A stretch of 64,000 nucleotides of DNA from an uncultured SAR116 cluster alpha proteobacterium (GTDB taxonomy: Bacteria > Pseudomonadota > Alphaproteobacteria > Puniceispirillales > Marisalimonadaceae), in contig CACNEF010000002.1 of the NCBI GenBank assembly GCA_902619485.1, positions 1 to 64,000 of the forward strand. The letters are read 5' to 3'. Made by a program: the position numbers and the translations under genes. Shown in pieces: positions 49,622-60,347 of this stretch. The notes under the pieces are model-generated. The model did no database searches and was not told where the DNA came from. It worked only from the letters and a program-made list of their open reading frames with translations. The stretch's first letter is position 1. Every line of letters starts with the position of its first letter.

Positions 49622-52276
49622 TTAAAAATACAAAGATAAATCGCGATGATCAGATTTACAGCCTGCTAAGAATAAAGCAATATCCCTAGGAATTTTTTGC
49701 TGTTGTCTTAACCCTATTGTAAACTTTGTACTATTAAGAAATACTGTTAAGGCGTCGATTACTTTATTATTAATTTTTTTAAGATCAATATATTTTTTTT
49801 CATACTCCTCAAAAGAAATATTAAAATCTTTAACAACTTTTTTATAATTTACTTTTTTCTTTTTTAAATTTCTAGACACTCTTAAAAGTTTAGATGTGAT
49901 TTTTGAATTATCAGGTAAACGTGAGAGCTTTTTTGAAAAAACCTTGATTTCAATTGATAAGGATTTGGGCTCACTAGTCTCTAATATTTTACTAAATTTT
50001 TTAAATTCATCTCTAAATTTATAAAATTCATTTTTTGATAATAAAATGTTAAGCAATGTTGACATCTCATCATAAGAATTATCCATTGCTCTTCTATATT
50101 TGTTTCTATTTAAATTTTCTTCCTTTATTAATTTCTGAAAATTTTTATAAGTATCAGACCAATTTTTTGGAAAACCTCGCTTTTCATTTTGAATATCGAT
50201 TTTTAATTTTTCAATTTCTGATTTTAAAAATGTAATTCTTTTTTTATCATTATTTTCAATTCTTGAAACAGTTGTTTCATTATTTTTAATTAAAGCTTCA
50301 AATTCTCTAATATTTTTTTCTTTATTTCTAACAATCCTTAATAATGGCAAATAATTTATAGATTGATCTTGTATTTTTGCTTCAATTTCAAATGCTTTAG
50401 TTAAATTTAATAAACCACTTTCAATTTTGTTAATAGAATTAGTAACTGTAGTATAATATTTCTTGGGCATTGAAGACAAATCAGCTTTAGATAACTCTTT
50501 AATTGAAACTTTAGTTAAACTATTTGAATTTAAGACATTTTCTTTCATATATTTTTCTGTACACAATTGTAATTTTGGATTCTTAGGTGGAGGAGATGTT
50601 TCTGAAAGAAAATTTAATCTATTTGGTAAATAATTTACTAAAAACGGGTATGAGCCCACAACTGCTAAGGCTATCAATTGTAGAGTTATAAATGGCACTA
50701 CACCCTTATACATTTGGATAGTCTTAACTGCCTTTGAAGCAACACCTCTTAAATAAAATAAAGCAAAACCAAAAGGAGGAGTTAAAAAAGAGGTCTGAAT
50801 ATTTAAACCAATCATAACCCCTAACCAAACAGCCGTTATATTTGCTGAAGGATCAGCAAGTAAAATAGGAGCAACAATTGGTACTACAACAACTGCAATT
50901 TCTATAAAATCTAGGAAAAAACCCAATATAAAAATTACTAACATAACAATAACAAATTTTGACCAAAAACCACCAGGCAGAGAATTTAAATATTCTTTCA
51001 CAAGTTCTTCTCCTCCAAATGCTCTAAAAGCAGCAGTAAGCATAGCAGCACCTAAAAGTATGATGAAAACCAATGAAGTTGTTTTAGCTGTTTCCATCAT
51101 TACACCTTGCATTGTGTTATTTAGCTTAAATAGCCTCCAACTACTCCATGCTAGTGCAAACAATAAGATAAACGATCCTAGAACACCTATAAAAATACCT
51201 ATTTTATCCTCAAACGTATTAATAAGTTTGACATTCATTGTATAATTACTAACTGCATATGCCAAAAGTAATATTGCGATTAAAACTAAGATAGCTGGAT
51301 ACAATGAGGATTTTTTTCCTTCTGTTTGCCTGTAACCAGCCATAATAATAGCTCCAGCTGCGCCTATTGCACCAGCCTGATTCACAGTAGCAATTCCAGT
51401 AATAATCGAGCCTAATACTAGTATAATTAACGTAAGTGGAGGTATTAGTATCAACATAACATTTAGCCAGAATTTTTTATCCATTTTCCCCTCATATGGA
51501 ACTGAGGGTGCACTTTTAGGCGAAACAAAAGCTAGTACCAAAATAAAAAGCATATATATGCCTACAAGCAAAATACCAGGTAGAAAAGCTCCTAAAAACA
51601 TTTCTCCTGCACTAGTAGAAACGACATCAAATACTGACGGCATTGATATTTGACCGGTTGCTTCTTTATAGAGAGCTTTTCTCATTGTGCTTGCTTGATC
51701 CGAAGCTGTTGCAAGTTGATCAGCTAAAATAATTAAAACAATTGATGGAGGAATTATTTGTCCTAAAGTTCCAGATGCAGCAATTGTTCCGGTAGCAAGA
51801 GGTGCTGAATATTTATTTCTAAGCATGGCTGGCAAAGATATTAATCCCATTGCTACGACAGTTGCACCAACAATTCCAGTTGTAGCGGCCAGTAATGCGC
51901 CAACAAAAACAACTGAAATTCCTAAACCACCACGAACAGGTCCAAAAAGTTGGGCCATTGTTACTAACAAATCTTCAGCAATTTTAGATCTTTGAAGCAT
52001 TAAACCCATAAAAATAAATAAAGGAATAGCTATTAATGTGTCTCTTTCAACCTCCCAATAAACACCTCTAAGGTTAGTTACTCCTGCAGACAACCATTCA
52101 GATGGCCCACCAGAATAAAAATATGCATCTGCGTTATTTTCAAATAAATATCCAAAAAAAGCAGCAGCACCTATAGAAATTATAGCTGAGCCAGGTAAAG
52201 CAAAAGCAACTGGAAAACCTGATCCAAGAGAAATAGCCATCAAAATTATTAATAATGCTAAAAATAAAAGTTCCAT
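49622..52276 (-). CDS. TRAP transporter large permease (DctM-type) with long C-terminal coiled-coil-like extension
   Basis: GSGFPVAFALPG, ATTGIVGATVVAMG, ASGTLGQIIPPSIVLI, IQTSFLTPPFGFALFYLRG; residues ~555-884 soluble and K/E-rich. Confidence 0.92.
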   Translation of the reverse strand: MELLFLALLIILMAISLGSGFPVAFALPGSAIISIGAAAFFGYLFENNADAYFYSGGPSEWLSAGVTNLRGVYWEVERDTLIAIPLFIFMGLMLQRSKIAEDLLVTMAQLFGPVRGGLGISVVFVGALLAATTGIVGATVVAMGLISLPAMLRNKYSAPLATGTIAASGTLGQIIPPSIVLIILADQLATASDQASTMRKALYKEATGQISMPSVFDVVSTSAGEMFLGAFLPGILLVGIYMLFILVLAFVSPKSAPSVPYEGKMDKKFWLNVMLILIPPLTLIILVLGSIITGIATVNQAGAIGAAGAIIMAGYRQTEGKKSSLYPAILVLIAILLLAYAVSNYTMNVKLINTFEDKIGIFIGVLGSFILLFALAWSSWRLFKLNNTMQGVMMETAKTTSLVFIILLGAAMLTAAFRAFGGEELVKEYLNSLPGGFWSKFVIVMLVIFILGFFLDFIEIAVVVVPIVAPILLADPSANITAVWLGVMIGLNIQTSFLTPPFGFALFYLRGVASKAVKTIQMYKGVVPFITLQLIALAVVGSYPFLVNYLPNRLNFLSETSPPPKNPKLQLCTEKYMKENVLNSNSLTKVSIKELSKADLSSMPKKYYTTVTNSINKIESGLLNLTKAFEIEAKIQDQSINYLPLLRIVRNKEKNIREFEALIKNNETTVSRIENNDKKRITFLKSEIEKLKIDIQNEKRGFPKNWSDTYKNFQKLIKEENLNRNKYRRAMDNSYDEMSTLLNILLSKNEFYKFRDEFKKFSKILETSEPKSLSIEIKVFSKKLSRLPDNSKITSKLLRVSRNLKKKKVNYKKVVKDFNISFEEYEKKYIDLKKINNKVIDALTVFLNSTKFTIGLRQQQKIPRDIALFLAGCKSDHRDLSLYF

Positions 52277-52279
52277 TTA

Positions 52280-53245
52280 TTAATGCCCTAACTGATCTTC
52301 TATAATTCGTTTCCCTTCTTCACCATGATAATCAGCAAGAGATTCAAAAAAATAACTTATAAATTGAATAAGCATTGTTATACCAAAAATACCTAAAAAC
52401 ATAGCAAGGTGATATTTTATAAACATACCGACACTACCCTGTTGTGTTATTTCAAAATTTAGTACTGGACTATTAATTATTGATTGTTTCCCATTAAATC
52501 CTATAAAGATAATTGTTAATGAGGTAGATACACCAAGTGTTATTGATCCAACTGAATTTACAAGACCTTTTGTTCTATCTTTTAGTCCTTGATACAAAAT
52601 ATCTACCCTAACATGACCTTCATCATAAAGCGTATATGCTGAAGCAAATAAAAATAAACCTGCATACCAATAACGCACAAGATCTCCCATAAATGTTTGT
52701 TCATATGAAAAAATAAATCTGGTAATAACTATAACAAGTTCGCTTAAAACTATTAAAAGAGATAACCAGTGGAAACCTAATGTTTTAGTGAATAAGCCAA
52801 GGATAAAACCAAAAATAATTAATGGAATGTGAATATAACTACCAACAAAAACGGGTCTTGTAAATTGAGCAGTGATATCTTTGGTTAAAAAAAGATCAAA
52901 AATTTTTTCAACTCTTAAGAAAGCAATTGAAATATCGACTATTCCTATTAAGAAAATTACCCAAAAACAAGAACGAATAATATAGATATTAAAATTATGT
53001 AAAAATTTGGAGTCATTTCTTAGAGATTGGTTCTTGTATTTAGGTATAAAATAAAAGACAAGACACAAAGAAAATATGTAAACAAATAACTCTATTGATG
53101 TTAATAGTGAAAATCCGTTAGTCAAAGATAAAATTCCAGGAAATTGAAAGCCGACCATTAATATATTATCTATCAAAAAAGCAAATATAATCGCTAATAT
53201 TGACCACCCAAATAATCGGTAATAAGTATAAATATTTTTATCCAT
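52280..53245 (-). CDS. TRAP transporter small permease (DctQ-type)
   Basis: Multi-TM; RYWYAGLFLFASAYTLYDEGHVRVDILY; between P and M genes. Confidence 0.88.
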   Translation of the reverse strand: MDKNIYTYYRLFGWSILAIIFAFLIDNILMVGFQFPGILSLTNGFSLLTSIELFVYIFSLCLVFYFIPKYKNQSLRNDSKFLHNFNIYIIRSCFWVIFLIGIVDISIAFLRVEKIFDLFLTKDITAQFTRPVFVGSYIHIPLIIFGFILGLFTKTLGFHWLSLLIVLSELVIVITRFIFSYEQTFMGDLVRYWYAGLFLFASAYTLYDEGHVRVDILYQGLKDRTKGLVNSVGSITLGVSTSLTIIFIGFNGKQSIINSPVLNFEITQQGSVGMFIKYHLAMFLGIFGITMLIQFISYFFESLADYHGEEGKRIIEDQLGH

Positions 53246-53255
53246 TTTTTGAATA

Positions 53256-53278
53256 GAGGTCAGCTATTAGCTGACCTC
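53256..53278 (-). other. intercistronic hairpin between TRAP SBP and small permease genes
   Basis: Perfect 10-bp stem, 3-nt loop: GAGGTCAGCT-ATT-AGCTGACCTC; no following T-tract. Confidence 0.85.
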
Positions 53279-53289
53279 CACTTATAATT

Positions 53290-54390
53290 TTATGAAAGTC
53301 CTAAGACTCTATTTCTTTGGTTGACGTATGAAATTTCAAACTTTGCCATCATACTTCCACATTCTTTTAGAAATGCTTGATAGGCGTCATCTATTTCTTT
53401 GGCTAATGCAGAATGATTTCTTGTTTCTTCAAAAACTTCTGCTGCTGCTTCTCCAAATGAATCCCATACATCATCATTAAATGATTTTACCTTAGTACCA
53501 TGTTCATTAATAAGTTTTGCAAGGTATTCACCATTTTTAGCACATGTTTCTTCATATTGAGCTGCATGTTCTTCCATGGATGCTGCAGTGATGAGAGCCT
53601 TTTCATTATCTGTTAACTTACCCCAAAAACTTGCATTAAATGCTAAGGCTAGACAAGAACCTGGCTCATGCATACCACCTGTGTAGTAATATTTAGCAGC
53701 TTCATAAAATTTCATGAAATAGTCATTATAAGGACCAACCCACTCTGTAGCATCGATTGAGCCAGATACTAAATTCTCATATATTTGTCCGCCTGGTAAT
53801 GAAACTGGAGAGGCGCCAAGTTTAGACATAACAGTTCCGCCTAACCCCGGAATCCTCATTTTTAAACCTTTTAAATCTTCACTTGAATTTATTTCCTTGT
53901 TAAACCATCCACCAGCTTGTGTGCCAGTTCCACCACATGGAAGAGCTTTAAGGCCAAACTCACCAGACATTTTATCCCAAAGCTCTTGTCCACCACCAAA
54001 CTTAATCCAAGCATTCCATTCAACAGTAGTCATACCAAAAGGTACGGCTGTAAAATAAGCAAAACCAGGATGCTTACCTTTCCAATAATAATCTGCTGCA
54101 ATGTAAGCTTGTGAGTTTCCAGATGCAACTTCGTCAAAAACGTCAAATGCTCCAACTTTTTCACCTGCAGCGAAATAGTTAACTTTTAACTTACCTTTTG
54201 ATAACTCTGTGATTCTAGCTGATAATCTTTGAGCTGATAAACCTAAACCTGGAAAATCTCTTGGCCAAGTTGATACAATATTAATCTCCTTATGGCCTCC
54301 AGCTACAGCAGGTGCAGATAATGCAGATGCTCCAGCAACACCTGCTACCACTCCAACACCAGCTTTTGATATAAAATCTCTACGTTTCAT
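53290..54390 (-). CDS. TRAP transporter substrate-binding protein (TakP/FcbT1-like), Tat-type signal
   Basis: MKRRDFISKAGVGVVAG; GSIDATEWVGPYNDYFMKFYEAAKYYYTGGMHEPG. Confidence 0.93.
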   Translation of the reverse strand: MKRRDFISKAGVGVVAGVAGASALSAPAVAGGHKEINIVSTWPRDFPGLGLSAQRLSARITELSKGKLKVNYFAAGEKVGAFDVFDEVASGNSQAYIAADYYWKGKHPGFAYFTAVPFGMTTVEWNAWIKFGGGQELWDKMSGEFGLKALPCGGTGTQAGGWFNKEINSSEDLKGLKMRIPGLGGTVMSKLGASPVSLPGGQIYENLVSGSIDATEWVGPYNDYFMKFYEAAKYYYTGGMHEPGSCLALAFNASFWGKLTDNEKALITAASMEEHAAQYEETCAKNGEYLAKLINEHGTKVKSFNDDVWDSFGEAAAEVFEETRNHSALAKEIDDAYQAFLKECGSMMAKFEISYVNQRNRVLGLS

Positions 54391-54559
54391 TAAACGTCCT
54401 CCCTATTAAATATTATTAAATTGAATGTATATTTGATATTACTACACAAAATAAATGTTAATAAAAGATATTTATTACTTAAAAACCAAATATATTAATT
54501 TTAATCAAAATCGCTTAAAGATTGATCAAGATTAATTTTATATATTAGAAAATATTAAA

Positions 54560-56776
54560 CTAATTGAAAATGGGTGGTCTTGGAAAACCGTTAGGAACCA
54601 TCCTTCCTGCACCACCTCTTTTACCCTGCCATGTTAATAAATCTTTTTCTGTTCTCTGACGTCCACCAGTCATTTTCCAAACAATTCCATCTTCTTTATT
54701 AAATGTAGTGATATCAGACAGTGTACCATCTTTATACCTTTGAAGTATGACACCTTTACCTTTATTTAATTCTGGAACTTCATCTATAGGATATACTAAT
54801 AGTTTTCTATTATTTCCAACAACAGCAAAAGTATCTCCTTGAATTATTTTACATATTTTTGCTTTATTATCACTTTTGGCATTTAATATTTGTTTTCCAG
54901 ATTTTGTCTGTGCAACGATATTTGAAGTATTAATTTTAAAACCATGACCAGACTCAAGTGCTAAAACTATATTGCCTTCAAATAGTGGAAAGCAAGATAT
55001 TATTTTATCTTCTGCTTTGAGATCTATTATAAGAGATATAGGCTCTCCAAATCCTCTTCCAGAAGGAAGCTTGTTTGCAGATACACTAAAAAACCTTCCA
55101 TTATCCGCAAAGAAAATTATTTTATCAGTAGTAAATGCATGTATTTTAAATTTATCTTTATCACCTTCCCTATATTTAAGTTCAACATCATCATTTAAAT
55201 GACTTTTATGAGTTCTAATCCAACCTTGATCCGACAAAATGATTGTTATTGCTTCTTTAGTTATAAATTGATCTTCATCAAATTCTTCAATTAGAGGTAA
55301 GTCACTAATTTCTGTTTTTCGATAGGAAATATCTTGAAAGTCTTTCTTAAGATTTTTTATTTCTGAATAAATTTCTTTCCATTGAGAATCAGAGTTATTA
55401 AGAATTTCGTTAAGATTATTTTGCTCATTTTGTAATTTACTAAGTTCTTTTCTAAGTTCAATTTCTTCTAACTTTCTAAGTGAACGAAGACGCATATCTA
55501 AAATAGCATTTGCTTGAATTTCGTTAATCTTGAAAAAAGAAATTAAAACCTCCTTAGGACTATCTTCTTCTCTAATAATTTCAATAACTTTATCAAGGTT
55601 TAAGTAAACAGTTATATAACCATTTAAAATATTAATTCTATTTCCAATTTGATTTAATCTATATTTACTTTTTCTTTGGAGAATGATTTGTCTATGATCT
55701 AACCAAGATTTCAGTGCTTCTTTTAAAGATTTCACACCAGGTATATTTTTATCATCAATTACATTTAAATTAAGGGAAACCCTTACCTCTAAGTCAGTTT
55801 TTCTAAAAAGTGTTTCCATAATCATTTCAGGTGATAAATTTCGACTTTTAGGCTCAATAACTATTCTAATATTTTCTGTACTTTCGTCTCTTATATCAGA
55901 AAGCATTGGAAGAGATTTATTATCCATCAACTCAGATATTTTTTCTAACAACCTACTTTTTTGAACTTGATAGGGAATTTCACTTATAATTATTTTCCAT
56001 TGTCCACCTTTTATATTTTCAATATTCCATCTAGCTCTTAATCTAAAACTTCCTTTTCCATTTTTGTAAGAGTTTTCAATTGATGATTTTTGTTCAACTA
56101 AAATACCTCCAGTAGGAAAATCTGGTCCTTTTACAAAATTAGAAATCGTAGTATCAGAAGCATTTGGGAATTTGATTAAATGAAGAAGAGCATCAATTAA
56201 TTCGTAAATATTATGTGGAGGAATTGAAGTTGCCATACCTACCGCAATACCTTGCGAACCATTAGCCAATAAATTAGGAAAAGCTGAGGGCAATACAACA
56301 GGCTCTTTTCCCTCGTCATCATAAGTAACTCTAAAGTCTACCGTATCTTTATCAATATCAGCTAATAACAATTCTGCAGCCTTAGACATCCTTGCCTCAG
56401 TATATCTCATTGCTGCTGCATTATCACCATCGATATTACCAAAATTACCCTGACCATCAACTAAAGGATATCTCAATGCAAAATCTTGGGCCATTCGTAC
56501 CATTGAATCATAAATTGCAGCATCCCCATGAGGATGAAATTTTCCCATTACATCACCCACAACACGAGCAGACTTTTTGAATGATACGTTGTGATTTAGT
56601 TTTAATTGCATCATCGCAAACAAAACTCTTCTATGAACAGGCTTTAAACCATCTCTTACGTCTGGTAGAGATCTTGATGTTATTGTTGATAATGCATACG
56701 CAAGATATCGCTCAGAGATTGCTTTTGAAAAAGGAGTAAGGCTTATATTTTCATTTTGTAATTTTTCATTTTCCAT
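54560..56776 (-). CDS. parC: DNA topoisomerase IV subunit A
   Basis: [65 protein letters not shown]. Confidence 0.95.
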   Translation of the reverse strand: MENEKLQNENISLTPFSKAISERYLAYALSTITSRSLPDVRDGLKPVHRRVLFAMMQLKLNHNVSFKKSARVVGDVMGKFHPHGDAAIYDSMVRMAQDFALRYPLVDGQGNFGNIDGDNAAAMRYTEARMSKAAELLLADIDKDTVDFRVTYDDEGKEPVVLPSAFPNLLANGSQGIAVGMATSIPPHNIYELIDALLHLIKFPNASDTTISNFVKGPDFPTGGILVEQKSSIENSYKNGKGSFRLRARWNIENIKGGQWKIIISEIPYQVQKSRLLEKISELMDNKSLPMLSDIRDESTENIRIVIEPKSRNLSPEMIMETLFRKTDLEVRVSLNLNVIDDKNIPGVKSLKEALKSWLDHRQIILQRKSKYRLNQIGNRINILNGYITVYLNLDKVIEIIREEDSPKEVLISFFKINEIQANAILDMRLRSLRKLEEIELRKELSKLQNEQNNLNEILNNSDSQWKEIYSEIKNLKKDFQDISYRKTEISDLPLIEEFDEDQFITKEAITIILSDQGWIRTHKSHLNDDVELKYREGDKDKFKIHAFTTDKIIFFADNGRFFSVSANKLPSGRGFGEPISLIIDLKAEDKIISCFPLFEGNIVLALESGHGFKINTSNIVAQTKSGKQILNAKSDNKAKICKIIQGDTFAVVGNNRKLLVYPIDEVPELNKGKGVILQRYKDGTLSDITTFNKEDGIVWKMTGGRQRTEKDLLTWQGKRGGAGRMVPNGFPRPPIFN

Positions 56777-56793
56777 AAAATAACTCTCTATAA

Positions 56794-57552
56794 TTATAAT
56801 TTTTTAATCATGTTTTCTAATCTATCTCTAGGATTTGGCAAATTCATAATTCTAGAGTCATTTATAGATAATAATAATTTATTTTTGAAGAAATAAGTTG
56901 TTATATTTAGGCCCATAATAATCTCATCATGAATACTTGATCCTATCACTTCTGTACCTCCTAAAAACGTCGGTAATTTTAGGAGTTTAGGAGCAAATTT
57001 TCCAGCGCCATCCTTAGATACTGCTTTACCAGTTTTAGGACTTACGTAATATAAGTTATTTTTTTGTCCTGTTACGGCGCATTGTTTTAAATCTAAAGAA
57101 AAACCAATTGATGATAATAATCCAATTTCCCATTTCACATACCCTTTAATCCATTGTTTATTATCTAATTCATCATTCATGACAATAACATTTAAAAAGG
57201 CCTTTGTTGCACAAAAAACCTCAGAATAACTTTGTCTTTCAGGTAAAAATTTTTCTAACAAAGAACATAATGAATTTAAGGCTTGTAATTTAAGTTTTTC
57301 ATCAAAAATCTTTCCTGAAATTGAAGAAATTAGTTCAATTTTAAAGTTACCCATTTGTTCAATTATTCTGGATTTCCAAAATACTTTAACTAAATTTCCA
57401 GGTTGAATACTAGATAAAATACTTTTCGTTTTATAATTATTAAGCCAACCCACATAACGTCCATGTGTTTCTGTCAAAATATTTATGATTAAACCTTTTT
57501 CACCATATTTTTTTGCAGATAGTATTATACCAACATCATTCCATTCAGGCAT
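56794..57552 (-). CDS. recO: DNA repair protein RecO
   Basis: [35 protein letters not shown]; adjacent era. Confidence 0.92.
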   Translation of the reverse strand: MPEWNDVGIILSAKKYGEKGLIINILTETHGRYVGWLNNYKTKSILSSIQPGNLVKVFWKSRIIEQMGNFKIELISSISGKIFDEKLKLQALNSLCSLLEKFLPERQSYSEVFCATKAFLNVIVMNDELDNKQWIKGYVKWEIGLLSSIGFSLDLKQCAVTGQKNNLYYVSPKTGKAVSKDGAGKFAPKLLKLPTFLGGTEVIGSSIHDEIIMGLNITTYFFKNKLLLSINDSRIMNLPNPRDRLENMIKKL

Positions 57553-58477
57553 TATAATTTAAACCAATAGATGAATATTTAGATGGGTCATCCATCCAAT
57601 TTTTTTTTAATTTTATATGCAAAAATAAATGAATTTTGCAATCTAACAATTTCTCAAGTTCTTTACGGGCCAAAGTACCAATTCTTTTTATATTTTGACC
57701 TTGTTTTCCTAATATTATCGGTTTGTAGGTTTGTTTATTAATGTATATTGTCTGCTGGATATTTATACTTTCATCAGTATTAATTACCCATTTTTCTGTT
57801 TCAACCATAAGATTATATGGTAATTCTTGATTAAGGTTTTTAAACAACTTTTCCCTCGTGATTTCAGAGGCTAAAATTGATTGAGGCAAATCTGAAATAG
57901 TATTTTCATCATAAAAAAAAGAATGATCTGGCATTTTAATAGCTAAATATTCTAATAACTTGTTGCAACCACTTCCATTTTTAGCAGAAATTAAAAATGT
58001 TTCTTCAAAATTATATAAATTTTTTATCTCTGAAATTTTTTTAAGTAGTATTTCTTTAGGTATCAAATCAATTTTATTTAAAACTAAAATCACATCTGAT
58101 TTTATTTGAAAAATTTTTTCAATTATTTCTTTAATATCATTGTCTAATTTTTTTAAAACATCATGAATAAAAATCACTTTATCAGTTGAATTAAGCTCGG
58201 ACCATACAGCTGTTACCATGGCTTTTTCAAGTTTTCTTTTTGGTAAAAAAATACCAGGTGTATCTACAAAAATTATTTGAGATTTCAATTTGTTTGGCAA
58301 ATGAAAGTTACATATCCCTCTAATGCAAAATCTAGTTGTTTGTACTTTATGCGATACTATAGAAATTTTTCTGCCAACTAATTTATTTATAAGAGTAGAT
58401 TTACCTGAGTTTGGAATTCCTACCAAATTAACAAAACCTGATTTCAAATCTATTTTTCCCAAATTAAATATACACAA
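57545..58477 (-). CDS. era: GTPase Era
   Basis: GFVNLVGIPNSGKSTLINKLVG, VDTPGIF, NKIDL, KH domain GKQGQNIKRIG; start may be TTG at 58447. Confidence 0.94.
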   Translation of the reverse strand: MCIFNLGKIDLKSGFVNLVGIPNSGKSTLINKLVGRKISIVSHKVQTTRFCIRGICNFHLPNKLKSQIIFVDTPGIFLPKRKLEKAMVTAVWSELNSTDKVIFIHDVLKKLDNDIKEIIEKIFQIKSDVILVLNKIDLIPKEILLKKISEIKNLYNFEETFLISAKNGSGCNKLLEYLAIKMPDHSFFYDENTISDLPQSILASEITREKLFKNLNQELPYNLMVETEKWVINTDESINIQQTIYINKQTYKPIILGKQGQNIKRIGTLARKELEKLLDCKIHLFLHIKLKKNWMDDPSKYSSIGLNYNA

Positions 58478-58492
58478 TCTTTATTTAAAACT

Positions 58493-59164
58493 TTAAATTT
58501 TTAAAATATTTAATAATTTTGTTGCCGCAGCTTCTTCAGCTTTTTTTAAATTAGCACCAGTTGCAGAAACCACATCATGATTTTTAACATATACAGAAAC
58601 TTCGTAAACAGGTTGATGTTCATTTCCTGATTTATTTAAAATATTATATTTTGGTAGAGTGTTATATTGATGTAAACAAAATTCTTGAAGTATTGATTTG
58701 GGATGTTTTTGGGGTTTAGAATAAATTAAATCTTTATCAATAATATTATTAATAATAAAGTTTTTACAGTTATTAAATCCTGTATCAACATATATTGCTC
58801 CAATTATTGCTTCAACAACATCACTCAATATAGATTTGTTATTTTCTAAATTATCACCTTTTTGTGTTTTTAAAAATTCAGAAAGGGTTATTTTTTTTGC
58901 AAAATTGAAAAGGTTATCTTGATTTGCAAATTTTTGAAAATAATTATCTAAAATACCTTCTTTAGCTTTTGGAAATTTTTTAAAGAGATATTCTGATAAT
59001 ACTAAACCTAAAACTCTATCACCAAGAAACTCTAATCTTTCATAATTTTTTTTATTAATTTTCAAATTATTTTTTTTAAAACTAGAATGTGTTATAGCTT
59101 CTTCTAACAAATCAATATTTTTAAACTTGTAATTAATCTGTTTTTCTAATTTATCAATACACAC
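58493..59164 (-). CDS. rnc: ribonuclease III
   Basis: NYERLEFLGDRVLGLVLSEYLF, SDVVEAIIGAIYVD; GTG start overlapping lepB stop. Confidence 0.94.
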   Translation of the reverse strand: MCIDKLEKQINYKFKNIDLLEEAITHSSFKKNNLKINKKNYERLEFLGDRVLGLVLSEYLFKKFPKAKEGILDNYFQKFANQDNLFNFAKKITLSEFLKTQKGDNLENNKSILSDVVEAIIGAIYVDTGFNNCKNFIINNIIDKDLIYSKPQKHPKSILQEFCLHQYNTLPKYNILNKSGNEHQPVYEVSVYVKNHDVVSATGANLKKAEEAAATKLLNILKI

Positions 59165-59901
59165 TATTCTATAGCCTTACCAATTCTTGAAAATCTTATT
59201 GCTTTGTGCCACTTCCAAAATTCAAAAATTGATGCTGAGCTATTATGAGAGAAAAAAATAATTTCAGCCTTGCCAATTAAATTTTTCTTTGGAACAAAAC
59301 CAACTTCTGGTGTTCTACTATCCCTACTGTTATCTCTATTATCACCCATGAAGAAAAAATGGTTTGGTGGTACTTTAAATAAAATAGTGTCGTCAAATGG
59401 ATCTTTATCACTAGCCTCAATTATCTGGTGAGATTTTGATCCTTCAAAAATCTCGTCATATTGTGTAAAAACTTTTTCATTACCAAATACGTTTTTCATT
59501 ATCCCCATGTTTGTTTTTATTCTTTCAGCTTTTTTTGAATTAATAAAGAGAATACCTTCTTTCACTTGTACTGTGTCATTTGGAAGCGCAACTAACCTTT
59601 TGATATAATCAATTGTTTCATCTCCTGGTTTTCTAAAAACAATCACATCTCCTCTTTGTGGAGTTTTATATAATATTCTATCTTTTATAGGTCCTAATCC
59701 AAATGGGAAACTATATTTTGAATACCCATATGAGTATTTCGACACAAATAAATAATCACCAACCAATAATGTTGGTATCATAGAGCCTGATGGGATATTA
59801 AATGGTTCAAAAAAAATAGAACGAAAAATAATTGCTATTGAGCCAGCAATTAAAAGAGTTTTAGATAGCTCTTTAAAGGAATTCTTCATAATATTCTCCA
59901 A
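59164..59901 (-). CDS. lepB: signal peptidase I
   Basis: FNIPSGSMIPTLLVGD, RGDVIVFRKP, YIKRLVALPNDTV, FFMGDNRDNSRDSR. Confidence 0.96.
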   Translation of the reverse strand: MENIMKNSFKELSKTLLIAGSIAIIFRSIFFEPFNIPSGSMIPTLLVGDYLFVSKYSYGYSKYSFPFGLGPIKDRILYKTPQRGDVIVFRKPGDETIDYIKRLVALPNDTVQVKEGILFINSKKAERIKTNMGIMKNVFGNEKVFTQYDEIFEGSKSHQIIEASDKDPFDDTILFKVPPNHFFFMGDNRDNSRDSRTPEVGFVPKKNLIGKAEIIFFSHNSSASIFEFWKWHKAIRFSRIGKAIE

Positions 59902-59939
59902 ATGGACGTTTTGTGTAAATAATTTACTTTATGCAATAG

Positions 59940-60347
59940 CTAAACATAAGGAGCAAGTGAAATCACAACAAAAGAAATAACAAATGGTGGATCATCTGAC
60001 AAAGAAATGTCGAATTTTAATTTAGCTTTTAAATTTTTCTCTTTTTTTTCAATAAATTGTTTTGTTTTACCTGAAAAAAATAAATATGGCCTACCATTTT
60101 TGTCATTTAATATTTCTATTTCTTTAAAAAACAGTCCGTCGCCTCTAGTAGGACTTAAGGCCTTCCAAGTTGCTTCTTTGGCTGAAAATCTTTTTCCAAA
60201 ATAGTTTATAGAGTTTATTAATTTACTCTTTGAAATATTGATCTCATTCTTCCCATAAATACGATCAATAAATTTTTGATCATATTTATTTAAAATTTTA
60301 TTGAGTCTTTCTAAATTTAAGATGTCTGTTCCAATTCCAATAATCAT
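59940..60347 (-). CDS. acpS: holo-[acyl-carrier-protein] synthase
   Basis: IIGIGTDILNLERL, GKRFSAKEATWKAL. Confidence 0.94.
   Translation of the reverse strand: MIIGIGTDILNLERLNKILNKYDQKFIDRIYGKNEINISKSKLINSINYFGKRFSAKEATWKALSPTRGDGLFFKEIEILNDKNGRPYLFFSGKTKQFIEKKEKNLKAKLKFDISLSDDPPFVISFVVISLAPYV

Noticed and set aside
54500-54545. TTGATCAA-like sequence near parC/TRAP spacer as an FNR box
   Set aside because: Lacks the N4 spacer of TTGAT-N4-ATCAA.
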